Below, piece by piece: positions 1 through 5,731 of a stretch of DNA of 7,291 nucleotides. The stretch spans positions 1 to 7,291 of the forward strand of contig DRAO01000391.1 in NCBI GenBank assembly GCA_011041825.1, given 5' to 3'. Origin of the DNA: Chloroflexota bacterium (lineage in GTDB: Bacteria > Chloroflexota > Anaerolineae > SpSt-600). The translations under genes were made by a program, and so were the position numbers. The notes beneath the pieces were generated by a model. It saw only the letters and a list, made by a program, of their open reading frames with translations, had not been told where the DNA came from and ran no database searches. Every line of letters begins with the position of its first letter. Within the stretch, counting starts at the first letter, position 1.

Positions 1-1
1 C

Positions 2-2488
2 CATTATACTGGTCAGATAACCGTTCAGGGAGCCAGGCAAAGTGTCCAAGTAGAAGTGATTATGGACGTGGAACCGCCACAGATAACCCACCTGACGGTA
101 GGCAACGTTACGGTGTATGCGGATAATTTCGAGTGGCTGGGGGGAAACAAGTATAAGGCCACCGGAAACGTGCGCTTTAACACACGGGTGCACCTATCCG
201 GCAGCGGCGATTATTGCATCGTGGACCAAGACCAAGGCGAGATATACGGCGAAGGGACGGTAGCTCTGGAAACGACTCAAGGTTGGGTTGAGATCTTCCG
301 AGATTCTTTCTACGTCTTACCTTATGTTGGGACCATCCATCCCTATGCCACCACTCTCTTTGTCCTCCTGCTTGACGAAATCGCCACTTTCGAGGTCATT
401 GACACCATTGACCTGTATGTGGACGTGATAAACAACCGAGTACACGGGGTGGTCACGCTTGATATAGACTTGCCCGACAACAACCTCCAAGCCACAGTAA
501 CTTGGGAAATGGATCACCTCGGTCAGTTCAGTGGCAGTGTAAGCGACCTTTCCCTTCAAGTTGGCGGATTGACGTTGAAAGCAGAGCAGATTTCTTTAAG
601 CAATGATGGATTTAGAGTTAGCCGAGCTCACTTGGAGTTCCCCGGTTCTCTGGGAGGTGTAGTTAGCAGCGAGGTCTATGATCTGGTCATTATGGGCCAC
701 GCGCCCTACCTGGAATTGGACAGCGAGTTTACGGTTAGCAACATCCCCTTTGGTGGCCCTACGGGGTTTGAAATACAGTATGCTCATTTGGCTCTTACGT
801 ACAGGAACGGGCAGTTCCGCTTGGCTGGAGAAGGCAAATTCATCTTCAAAAATTTTTATCAATATGGGCAATGCGCGCTGGATATCGAATTTGAGATTTA
901 CAGCTTAGACCACTGGTCTGGTACGCTGGCCGTTTCCTGCACTAATGGCGTGCCCATTGGTTCAACTGGATTCTTTATCACCGGGGTGTACGGTGGGATT
1001 TCTTTCGGACAGGATAACTTCGCCATTAGCTTAGGGGTGGACATAGTTGGTGGACCTTACGTCCCGTGGCCTGTGGACGCTTGGGTGGTCTCCGGCCAAC
1101 CCACTCTCTCCCTTACTAGAGACAATCAAGAAATGACCTTGGGGCTTTCTGGCGACGTTACCATACTAAAATGGCCCATCGCTTCCATCGGGGTGCAGTT
1201 CTACAAGTATGGGGACAAGGCAGGGGTCCAGGGATGGATCGAGGTTACCATTTACGCTGGGGATGCTTACGTCTCAGGTCAAGCCAATGCCGATATATGG
1301 AAAGACTCCTCTGGTGCGCATTTCCAAGGCAACGGCACGTTGACCTTATTCATCCCAGCCTGGTATTTCATTGTGCTTCCGTGGCAGGACATCTATGTAT
1401 CTCTAAATGCTTATGTAGGTGAGTTTCCAACCTCTGAAGGCGTGGTTTACGGAATCCTCATAAGCGATGTGCCTATAGTTGGTTCCATATATGTGGATGC
1501 TAACGGTTCCTTCCATATAGGCGATCCTTCATCGGTCACATCGCAAAGTTTCTCCCAACCTATTGCTGCTGCGGTTAGAGAAATCACAGTACAGGCAACC
1601 AAAGTCATCTCTGTGGATGTAGGCATCGCACAGGCTGTACACTTTGGGCTGATATGGCAAACTGGTGCGCCCCGCCTCTCCTTAATCGCACCCATGGGCC
1701 GTGTCATCACCGAGACAACAATCGCCGCCGATGTACAGGTGCATAAAGGGATCACCCACACCGTTATCAGCGTGCGGAACCCTGTTACTGGAACCTGGCA
1801 GGCCCGGATTGATAACTTAAGCGGGGGAGAGAACTATACCCTGACAGTAATCCAGAACAACGTCCCGCCTATGGTGACTGTGCATACGCCCTCGGCCAAT
1901 GCCGAAAAGGGCGCAGGCAGCTACTTAATCCGATGGGAGGCGACAGATCCCGACGACCCCGATGCGCAAGTCAGCTTGTACTACGCTCCGGGGCAGAGCG
2001 GGCCACGATACCTTATCACCACTGGGCTTCCCCTAACCCAGACCGTTTACCTGTGGGATACCGAGGCAGTGCCAACGGGCGAGTACTACATTTACGTAGA
2101 AGTTTTCGATGGTGTCAATGGACCACGTGGAGCATACAGTGCAGGCACAGTGCAGGTGGATAACCGTGATGCCCCTCCGTCTCCGGTGCTCAGCGAGCTT
2201 ACCGTTGACCAGGAGCACCGTTCCTGCCTGGTGCAATGGTCGCCTGTTAGCGCTCCGGACCTGGAGGGTTACCGGGTGTATTATGGCTATACCAGTGGAA
2301 GCTATGAACACGTCGTTGACGCTGGTAACTCCACCAGCGTGGAGCTGCTGGGCTTGGAGGAAGGGCGCACCCTTTACGTCGCCGTCACGGCTTACGATTC
2401 ATCGGGCAACGAAAGCCCATTCTCTGCAGAGCTGTCCAAATACCTGGGGGCATATAACGTTTTCCTCCCGCTGATATTCAAGAGATAA
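2..2488 (+). CDS. Large beta-rich secreted/surface protein, 5'-truncated by the window edge
   Basis: The frame is open from the first bases of the window to TAA at 2486-2488 (828 residues visible). The real N-terminus and any signal peptide therefore lie upstream, and the GTG at 56 is only the first possible start codon inside the window, with no ribosome binding site. I do not recognise a function. From about 80 to 1540 the protein is a long run of alternating hydrophobic/polar strands rich in Gly, Thr and Val with almost no helix, like a beta-solenoid or stacked beta-sandwich exoprotein. About 1640-1860 resembles the beta-sandwich of bacterial pre-peptidase C-terminal (PPC-like) domains, with an APMGRVI strand and a PVTGTWQARI strand. 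About 1862-2160 looks like an Ig/cadherin-like domain (WEATDPDDPDAQVSLYY). About 2170-2440 is a fibronectin type III domain (LEGYRVYYG, TAYDSSGNESPFS). The chain ends in YNVFLPLIFKR, a tail I associate with Chloroflexota exported proteins. It is likely a cell-surface or matrix protein; partner and role are unknown. Confidence 0.85.
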   Translation, partial: HYTGQITVQGARQSVQVEVIMDVEPPQITHLTVGNVTVYADNFEWLGGNKYKATGNVRFNTRVHLSGSGDYCIVDQDQGEIYGEGTVALETTQGWVEIFRDSFYVLPYVGTIHPYATTLFVLLLDEIATFEVIDTIDLYVDVINNRVHGVVTLDIDLPDNNLQATVTWEMDHLGQFSGSVSDLSLQVGGLTLKAEQISLSNDGFRVSRAHLEFPGSLGGVVSSEVYDLVIMGHAPYLELDSEFTVSNIPFGGPTGFEIQYAHLALTYRNGQFRLAGEGKFIFKNFYQYGQCALDIEFEIYSLDHWSGTLAVSCTNGVPIGSTGFFITGVYGGISFGQDNFAISLGVDIVGGPYVPWPVDAWVVSGQPTLSLTRDNQEMTLGLSGDVTILKWPIASIGVQFYKYGDKAGVQGWIEVTIYAGDAYVSGQANADIWKDSSGAHFQGNGTLTLFIPAWYFIVLPWQDIYVSLNAYVGEFPTSEGVVYGILISDVPIVGSIYVDANGSFHIGDPSSVTSQSFSQPIAAAVREITVQATKVISVDVGIAQAVHFGLIWQTGAPRLSLIAPMGRVITETTIAADVQVHKGITHTVISVRNPVTGTWQARIDNLSGGENYTLTVIQNNVPPMVTVHTPSANAEKGAGSYLIRWEATDPDDPDAQVSLYYAPGQSGPRYLITTGLPLTQTVYLWDTEAVPTGEYYIYVEVFDGVNGPRGAYSAGTVQVDNRDAPPSPVLSELTVDQEHRSCLVQWSPVSAPDLEGYRVYYGYTSGSYEHVVDAGNSTSVELLGLEEGRTLYVAVTAYDSSGNESPFSAELSKYLGAYNVFLPLIFKR

Positions 2489-2543
2489 CCGATGCTTCAC
2501 CTTTACCACGGGTATAAGCTGTGACTTGCCGTATAAAAGAAGT

Positions 2544-2580
2544 GAGGGAGCATCAACAAAGTGCTCCCTCGTTTGCTTTC
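2544..2580 (+). terminator. Intrinsic terminator after the surface-protein gene
   Basis: A perfect 9-bp stem is formed by GAGGGAGCA (2544-2552) and TGCTCCCTC (2562-2570) with a 9-base loop, followed by a T-rich stretch (GTTTGCTTTC). It starts 55 bases after the stop codon of the upstream gene. The T-run is interrupted, so termination may be moderate. Read on the opposite strand the stem is followed by ACTTCTTTTAT, so it could work in both directions. Confidence 0.8.
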
Positions 2581-2698
2581 TATATCGGAGCACACTATTT
2601 CCTCATCGAAGGATTCTACTGCACCACCTCAGGGTGATCAAGCCCGGCATCCAATCTCACCACTTCCTCTTTCAGGGGAATCCCAACTTCTTCTCTGA

Positions 2699-2812
2699 CA
2701 GGAATTGGTCGAACTGGATGAAGCGTTCGAGCAAGGGCTCATAGACGAGGAGAGCTACCGGTGCCAATGGAGGGCTAAAAAGAAGCAACTCCTGCGGCTG
2801 AGGCGGAAGTAA
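2699..2812 (+). pseudogene. C-terminal remnant of a small SHOCT-like acidic/basic helical protein
   Basis: A 37-codon open segment runs from just after a TGA (2696-2698) to TAA (2810-2812). It reads ELVELDEAFEQGLIDEESYR and then a Lys/Arg/Leu-rich helix. The pattern L-x-x-L-D-x-A-F-E-x-G-x-I-D-E-E-x-Y is what one sees in short C-terminal (SHOCT-like) helical hairpins and in small proteins that, as I recall, often sit beside ccm genes in Chloroflexota. There is no ATG or GTG start in frame and no ribosome binding site at a useful distance; a TTG at 2705 is the only weak candidate. It lies just before the ccmA promoter. The simplest reading is the tail of a gene whose 5' part has been deleted. 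A chance open frame is possible but its composition argues against it. Confidence 0.45.
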
Positions 2813-2826
2813 GAGGCCCTTTTCGC

Positions 2827-2855
2827 TTGCCAAGTCCATTGGGGCAGGGTATAAT
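2827..2855 (+). promoter_or_regulatory. Sigma-70-type promoter for ccmA
   Basis: TTGCCA (2827-2832, five of six match to the -35 consensus) and TATAAT (2850-2855, perfect -10) are separated by 17 bases. Transcription would start near 2862, giving a leader of about 40 bases before the ccmA start codon. It lies downstream of the terminator at 2544-2570, so the ccm genes form their own transcription unit. Confidence 0.8.
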
Positions 2856-2902
2856 TTACCCGGAGCATTCACTTGAGTAGACATAACTAAACGGAGAAAG
2901 CG

Positions 2903-3601
2903 GTGATAGTAATCCAAGGGCTCGTCAAATCCTTTGGGGATAAAGAAGTCCTCTGCGGGGTGGATTTGGAGATAAAGAGAGGGGAATTCCTCACCCTGGT
3001 AGGGCCTAATGGGGCTGGTAAAACCACTTTGTTGCGTATCCTGGCCACCTTGGTTAAGCCCGATGGCGGCAAAGTGGTAATAGACGGACTGGATTTAAAC
3101 AAGGATGGTGTGGAAATCCGCCGCCGCATTGGGTTGGTTTCCCATCACCATCTCCTCTATGATGAGCTTACCGCCGAAGAGAACTTGATTTTCTACGGGA
3201 TGATGTATCAGGTGCCCAGATTAAGGGAGCGCATAGGGGAGTTGTTAAAACTGGTGGGATTGGATGGACGCCGCCACGAACGGGTGCGCACCTTCTCCCG
3301 GGGTATGTTACAGCGCCTGGCCATCGCCAGGGCGCTTATCCACGACCCTCCCATTTTGCTCCTCGACGAGCCTTTTACCGGGCTGGATCAACGGGCTGCC
3401 AAAGCATTTCGGGAATTGCTGAGCAATTTGGTCGGCAAACACCGCACCATCCTTATGACCACTCATAATTTAGAGCAAGGCTTAACGATGAGCCACAGGC
3501 TGGCCATACTGCATAAGGGGCGCATCGCCTATCAAGCCTCTAAGGAGAAGTTAAGCCTCGATGAATTCAGGGATACATACAATCGCTTGGTGAAGATGTG
3601 A
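2903..3601 (+). CDS. ccmA: CcmA, cytochrome c maturation ABC transporter ATP-binding protein
   Basis: A 232-residue ATPase of the heme-trafficking ABC complex of System I cytochrome c maturation, acting on the inner membrane face. With CcmB it uses ATP to release heme-loaded CcmE from CcmC. Visible motifs: Walker A GPNGAGKTT (34-42), signature variant FSRGMLQR (131-138) typical of CcmA in place of LSGGQ, Walker B ILLLDEP (151-157), D-loop GLDQ (160-163) and switch His188. The segment VSHHHLLYDELTAEENL matches the CcmA Q-loop region, but the usual Gln appears to be His. The start is GTG at 2903, with GGAGA at 2893-2897 five bases upstream. Length is normal for the family. ccmC follows 61 bases downstream with no ccmB between them, so the membrane partner must be encoded elsewhere, replaced or lost. 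A general ABC-2-type ATPase is the alternative, but the adjacent ccmC and ccmD favour CcmA. Confidence 0.9.
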   Translation: MIVIQGLVKSFGDKEVLCGVDLEIKRGEFLTLVGPNGAGKTTLLRILATLVKPDGGKVVIDGLDLNKDGVEIRRRIGLVSHHHLLYDELTAEENLIFYGMMYQVPRLRERIGELLKLVGLDGRRHERVRTFSRGMLQRLAIARALIHDPPILLLDEPFTGLDQRAAKAFRELLSNLVGKHRTILMTTHNLEQGLTMSHRLAILHKGRIAYQASKEKLSLDEFRDTYNRLVKM

Positions 3602-3621
3602 AGAAGGGGATTTTGCCAGGC

Positions 3622-3639
3622 AGCAGCAAAACCGCTGCT
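3622..3639 (+). other. Small hairpin in the ccmA-ccmC gap
   Basis: AGCAGC (3622-3627) and GCTGCT (3634-3639) form a 6-bp stem with a 6-base loop. There is no T-run after it, so it is not a standard terminator. It may tune mRNA stability at the point where ccmB would normally be; it could also be chance. Confidence 0.3.
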
Positions 3640-3662
3640 TAACAAACATATAAGGAGGCGAA

Positions 3663-4334
3663 ATGAGCTTTAGATGGACCACTTTCTTAATCCTCTTGAG
3701 CGCTCTTGCCATCATTGGTGGGCTCTATATGGCTTTCCTGTTTGCCCCTACCGAAGCCACTATGGGAGACGTGCAGCGCATCTTCTACTTCCACGTGCCC
3801 TCTGCCTGGGTGGGGTTCTTCGCCTTTTTTGTGACTTTCATAGCGAGCATTGCCTATCTCTGGAAGGGTGATTTGAAATGGGATAGGCTTGCCATCTCCT
3901 CGGTGGAAATCGGCGTGGCTTTTATGACAATGGCCATCATTACCGGTTCCATCTGGGCCAGGCCCGTTTGGAACACCTGGTGGACGTGGGATCCCCGCCT
4001 TACCCTCTCGGCTGTGGTGTGGTTGATTTACATCGCTTACATTATGCTCCGGGCGGCGGTGGAGAACCCGGCCAGGCGGGCACGTTTCGCTGCGGTGTTT
4101 GGCATAGCTGGGTTTGCTTCCGTGCCCCTTGATTTCTTCGCCATCCGTTGGTGGCGTACCATTCACCCTGTCATCTTTGAAAGCAAGGGCTTTCACCTCT
4201 CCCCCCGTATGCTGATGACCATGCTGTTTTGCCTTGCGGCCTTCACTTTGCTCTATTTTGTCCTGCTCATCCAGCGCTTGCGCTTGGAAAACTTACGGGC
4301 CGAGGTGGAGAGGATAAAAAGCCGGAGGAAGTGA
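3663..4334 (+). CDS. ccmC: CcmC, heme-handling membrane protein of cytochrome c maturation
   Basis: A 223-residue integral membrane protein that binds heme at the outer membrane face and helps attach it to the chaperone CcmE. The tryptophan-rich WWD motif is clear at residues 98-113 (WARPVWNTWWTWDPRL). It is flanked by the two conserved axial histidines, His44 in FYFHVPSAW and His168 in WWRTIHP. About six hydrophobic segments can be seen (near 6-28, 48-67, 80-98, 114-132, 142-162 and 183-205), followed by a basic C-terminal tail. The ATG at 3663 follows a very strong Shine-Dalgarno TAAGGAGG (3651-3658). Length is close to the usual 220-245 residues. It is downstream of ccmA on the same strand and probably co-transcribed; ccmD follows 71 bases later. 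CcsA and CcmF share the WWD motif, but this length and the paired histidines identify CcmC. Confidence 0.95.
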   Translation: MSFRWTTFLILLSALAIIGGLYMAFLFAPTEATMGDVQRIFYFHVPSAWVGFFAFFVTFIASIAYLWKGDLKWDRLAISSVEIGVAFMTMAIITGSIWARPVWNTWWTWDPRLTLSAVVWLIYIAYIMLRAAVENPARRARFAAVFGIAGFASVPLDFFAIRWWRTIHPVIFESKGFHLSPRMLMTMLFCLAAFTLLYFVLLIQRLRLENLRAEVERIKSRRK

Positions 4335-4346
4335 CCCGGCGCTTTT
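4317..4346 (+). terminator. Possible weak terminator straddling the ccmC stop codon
   Basis: GCCGG (4321-4325) pairs with CCGGC (4336-4340), and AAAA (4317-4320) pairs with TTTT (4343-4346) across a 2-base bulge. The loop of 10 bases contains the ccmC TGA. The T-stretch is short, so read-through into ccmD is likely; the hairpin may lower ccmD expression or protect the 3' end of ccmC mRNA. Evidence is weak. Confidence 0.3.
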
Positions 4347-4405
4347 AACCCCTTTCTTTACATAACATACACGTGTTAGCCAAGTCTCTACGCAGGAGGT
4401 GGACG

Positions 4406-4546
4406 ATGGGTTACCTGTTTGGAGCCTACGCTGTTTTCTGGCTTGTGACCTTCTTACTGGTCTTCAGCATTGAAAGGAGGCAAAGGGAATTAGAAAAAGA
4501 AGTCGAGGCTTTGAGGAAAAAGCAGGAGCCGCTGATGGAAGTATAG
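4406..4546 (+). CDS. ccmD: CcmD-like small membrane protein
   Basis: A 46-residue protein. It begins MGYLFGAYAVFWLVTFLL, one transmembrane segment (about residues 3-21), followed by a charged, probably coiled-coil helix (ERRQRELEKEVEALRKKQ). This hydrophobic N-terminus plus basic/acidic helical tail, directly after ccmC, is the usual look and place of CcmD, which stabilises the CcmC-CcmE complex and aids release of holo-CcmE. The ATG at 4406 has an excellent ribosome binding site, AGGAGGT at 4394-4400, five bases upstream. Stop is TAG at 4544-4546. It is the last ccm gene here; ccmE and ccmF do not follow. Sequence conservation in CcmD is low, so the call rests on size, topology and position. 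Confidence 0.85.
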   Translation: MGYLFGAYAVFWLVTFLLVFSIERRQRELEKEVEALRKKQEPLMEV

Positions 4547-4582
4547 CACCCGGTAACATTTTACGTGAGCGAAAGCGAGGAT

Positions 4583-4611
4583 TTGACAAAAATTCCCCCT
4601 TATGCTATGAT
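4583..4611 (+). promoter_or_regulatory. Strong extended -10 promoter for the metal importer operon
   Basis: A perfect -35 TTGACA (4583-4588) is followed by a 17-base spacer and TATGAT (4606-4611, five of six match). TG at 4603-4604 adds an extended -10 element. The expected transcription start is near 4618, more than 200 bases before the first start codon of the operon. I see no clear Fur, Zur or MntR palindrome over it. Such a strong promoter fits control after initiation, by the leader described next. Confidence 0.85.
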
Positions 4612-4675
4612 TTTGAGCGCCAGTATGAAGCTGGCAATCGGAGTGGAGTAAGGATTTAGTTGATTTGTGATCTGA

Positions 4676-4718
4676 AGGTCACCTGACACCGGCTTGAAAG
4701 CCTGGTGGGAGGTGGCTT
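4676..4718 (+). other. Long two-part hairpin in the importer leader
   Basis: Bases 4676-4684 pair with 4710-4718 (9 pairs, two of them G-U). After a 2 by 2 purine internal loop (GA opposite GG), CACCGGCT (4687-4694) pairs with AGCC and GGTG (4699-4702 and 4704-4707) around one bulged T and a TGAA tetraloop (4695-4698). The stem is strong, with a sheared-purine-like internal loop, as found in many ligand- or protein-binding RNAs. There is no T-run after it, so it is not itself a terminator. Confidence 0.6.
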
Positions 4719-4740
4719 ATCTTGTTTGGATAAAGCGATT

Positions 4741-4799
4741 AAAGGCCATGAAGGTCGCAACGGGCCTGAAAGCCCTGGGCGATCTTTGTGGCCTTTTTT
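4741..4799 (+). terminator. Intrinsic terminator inside the importer leader (attenuator)
   Basis: Bases 4741-4758 pair without a break with 4779-4796 (18 pairs including three G-U). A 3 by 3 internal loop and a GGGC/GCCC helix (4762-4765 with 4772-4775) with a 6-base loop cap it. The stem ends in TTTTTT at 4794-4799. It stands 31 bases before the binding-protein start codon and after a strong promoter, so it should stop most transcripts unless something prevents its folding. Confidence 0.8.
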
Positions 4800-4830
4800 G
4801 ATGCCAAAATCTCGCCTTAGGAGGGACGAT

Positions 4831-5667
4831 ATGAAGTCGTTCACCCGCATCCGAAGCATCCTGCTTATCCTCGCTTTGCTTGCTCTGCTGATCAGCGGTT
4901 GTCGGCCCACTCCCACCCCACCGCTCAAAGTAGTTACCACCACCTCGCTCTTGGGCTCCATTGTTGAGCGAATCGGCGGGGAACACGTCAGCGTAACCGT
5001 CCTCGTCCCGCCCGGGTCCTGTCCCGGCCACTTCGACATCAAGCCTGGCGACATCCAGGCCGCAGCCGAAGGTAAGCTCTTCCTCAAGCACGGCTGGGAA
5101 GGCTTCGCCGACAAGCTCATCGAATCGGCCAAAAACCCCGACCTGAAAGTGGTCACCATAGAGGTCAAGGGCAACTGGATGGCTCCACCCGTTCAGAGCC
5201 AGGCGGTGGACAAGGTTCTCGCTGCCCTGAGCGAGGCCGACCCTCCCCATAAAGATGAGTTCCAGAAGAACGCCGAAGCCTACAAGAAAATCATCGAGGA
5301 CACGGAGAAGAAGCTGAAGGAGAAACTCGCTGCCGCTGGAGCGGAGGGTGTCCCCGTCCTCTGCGGCAAATACCAGACCGGTTTCGCCAAATGGGCCGGG
5401 TTCAACGTCGTCGCCACCTATGGACGGCCCGAAGAACTCACCCCCCAGGTCGTCAAGGAGCTGGTGGAGAAGGGCAAGGCTGCCGGGGTGAAGCTGGTGA
5501 TAGACAACCTCCAGAGCGGCCCCGATGCCGGGGTGGAGATAGCGAAAGAAATCGGTGCAGCTCACGTCACCCTCTCCAACTTCCCCGGCGGCTTTGAAGG
5601 CACTGAAACCTGGGAGAAGGCTGTGGAGAAGAACGTGGAGTTGTTGCTGGAAGCGATGGGGAAGTAA
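4831..5667 (+). CDS. Metal ABC transporter lipoprotein binding protein (ZnuA/MntC-like, cluster 9)
   Basis: A 278-residue binding protein that would capture a divalent metal outside the membrane and deliver it to the permease encoded downstream. Residues 1-24 form a lipoprotein signal peptide with lipobox ISGC and lipidation Cys24. The mature part starts like the family (LKVVTTTSLLGSIVERIGG) and has the long linking helix near 142-170. The usual metal ligands look replaced: SCPGHFDIKPGD stands where the family has PHxYEPxPxD, no DPHxWL motif is seen (GNWMAPP instead), and LCGKYQTGF stands where a His or Glu is expected. Candidate ligands are Cys64, His67, His87 and Cys178. There is no His-rich loop. 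The start at ATG 4831 is set by AGGAGGG (4819-4825) and the signal peptide; in-frame GTG at 4705 lies within the leader RNA structure and is rejected. Two tandem TAA stops end it. Zn versus Mn cannot be decided. Confidence 0.9.
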   Translation: MKSFTRIRSILLILALLALLISGCRPTPTPPLKVVTTTSLLGSIVERIGGEHVSVTVLVPPGSCPGHFDIKPGDIQAAAEGKLFLKHGWEGFADKLIESAKNPDLKVVTIEVKGNWMAPPVQSQAVDKVLAALSEADPPHKDEFQKNAEAYKKIIEDTEKKLKEKLAAAGAEGVPVLCGKYQTGFAKWAGFNVVATYGRPEELTPQVVKELVEKGKAAGVKLVIDNLQSGPDAGVEIAKEIGAAHVTLSNFPGGFEGTETWEKAVEKNVELLLEAMGK

Positions 5668-5731
5668 TAACCCGGTGCGATGGCCCTGGTCTGGATTGAC
5701 AGAGAGCGCAGTGTGTTCGACAAGGATGGCA

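Larger units (their letters stand above)
2489..2902. other. Intergenic region between the surface-protein gene and ccmA
   Basis: This 414-base stretch has no complete gene. In order it holds the terminator of the upstream gene (2544-2570), about 120 bases in which I see nothing convincing on the + strand, a 37-codon protein-like remnant (2699-2812), a near-consensus promoter (2827-2855) and the ccmA ribosome binding site (GGAGA, 2893-2897). The mixture of a gene remnant and fresh control signals suggests a rearrangement junction. Confidence 0.7.
4618..4830 (+). promoter_or_regulatory. Structured 5' leader with attenuator, candidate riboswitch or RNA thermostat of unknown ligand
   Basis: The expected untranslated leader runs from about 4618 to the binding-protein start codon. 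It contains a small hairpin (GCCAG 4619-4623 with CTGGC 4631-4635), a long two-part hairpin (4676-4718), an alternative hairpin (4715-4721 with 4729-4736, one bulge) and an intrinsic terminator (4741-4799). The 3' arm of the long hairpin (4712-4718) can also pair with 4752-4758 in the 5' arm of the terminator, because AAGGTC occurs at both 4676 and 4752. That is the layout of an antiterminator switch. The sequence does not resemble the cobalamin, yybP-ykoY manganese, NiCo, ZTP, fluoride, TPP, SAM or T-box consensus as I remember them. Helices were paired by eye, without energy calculation. Confidence 0.6.

Noticed and set aside
2616..2738. Minus-strand 40-codon open segment reading IPVREEVGIPLKEEVVRLDA and ending in TAG
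   Set aside because: It looks somewhat protein-like but has no start codon, is bounded by a stop upstream, and I know no family for it. It could be a second gene remnant at the same junction, but the support is too thin to list.
4369..4376. ACACGTGT palindrome in the ccmC-ccmD gap
   Set aside because: It is a single 8-base palindrome with no promoter around it and no repeat elsewhere in the window; too short to call an operator.
4625..4651. Eight-codon leader peptide (MKLAIGVE) in the importer leader
   Set aside because: It has no ribosome binding site, lies within a few bases of the expected transcription start and has no run of regulatory codons.
4705..4830. N-terminal extension of the binding protein from GTG 4705
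   Set aside because: It has no ribosome binding site, runs through the terminator hairpin and would bury the lipoprotein signal peptide 42 residues inside the protein. ATG 4831 has a strong site and a proper signal sequence.
4717..5565. Long minus-strand open frame opposite the binding-protein gene
   Set aside because: It is a shadow of the G+C-rich coding strand; the + strand has a signal peptide, family motifs and a ribosome binding site.
5555..5731. Upstream extension of the ATPase frame from 5555
   Set aside because: It overlaps the end of the binding-protein gene in another frame and has a Trp/Arg/Ser-rich, unprotein-like composition. The conserved ATPase begins at about 5732.
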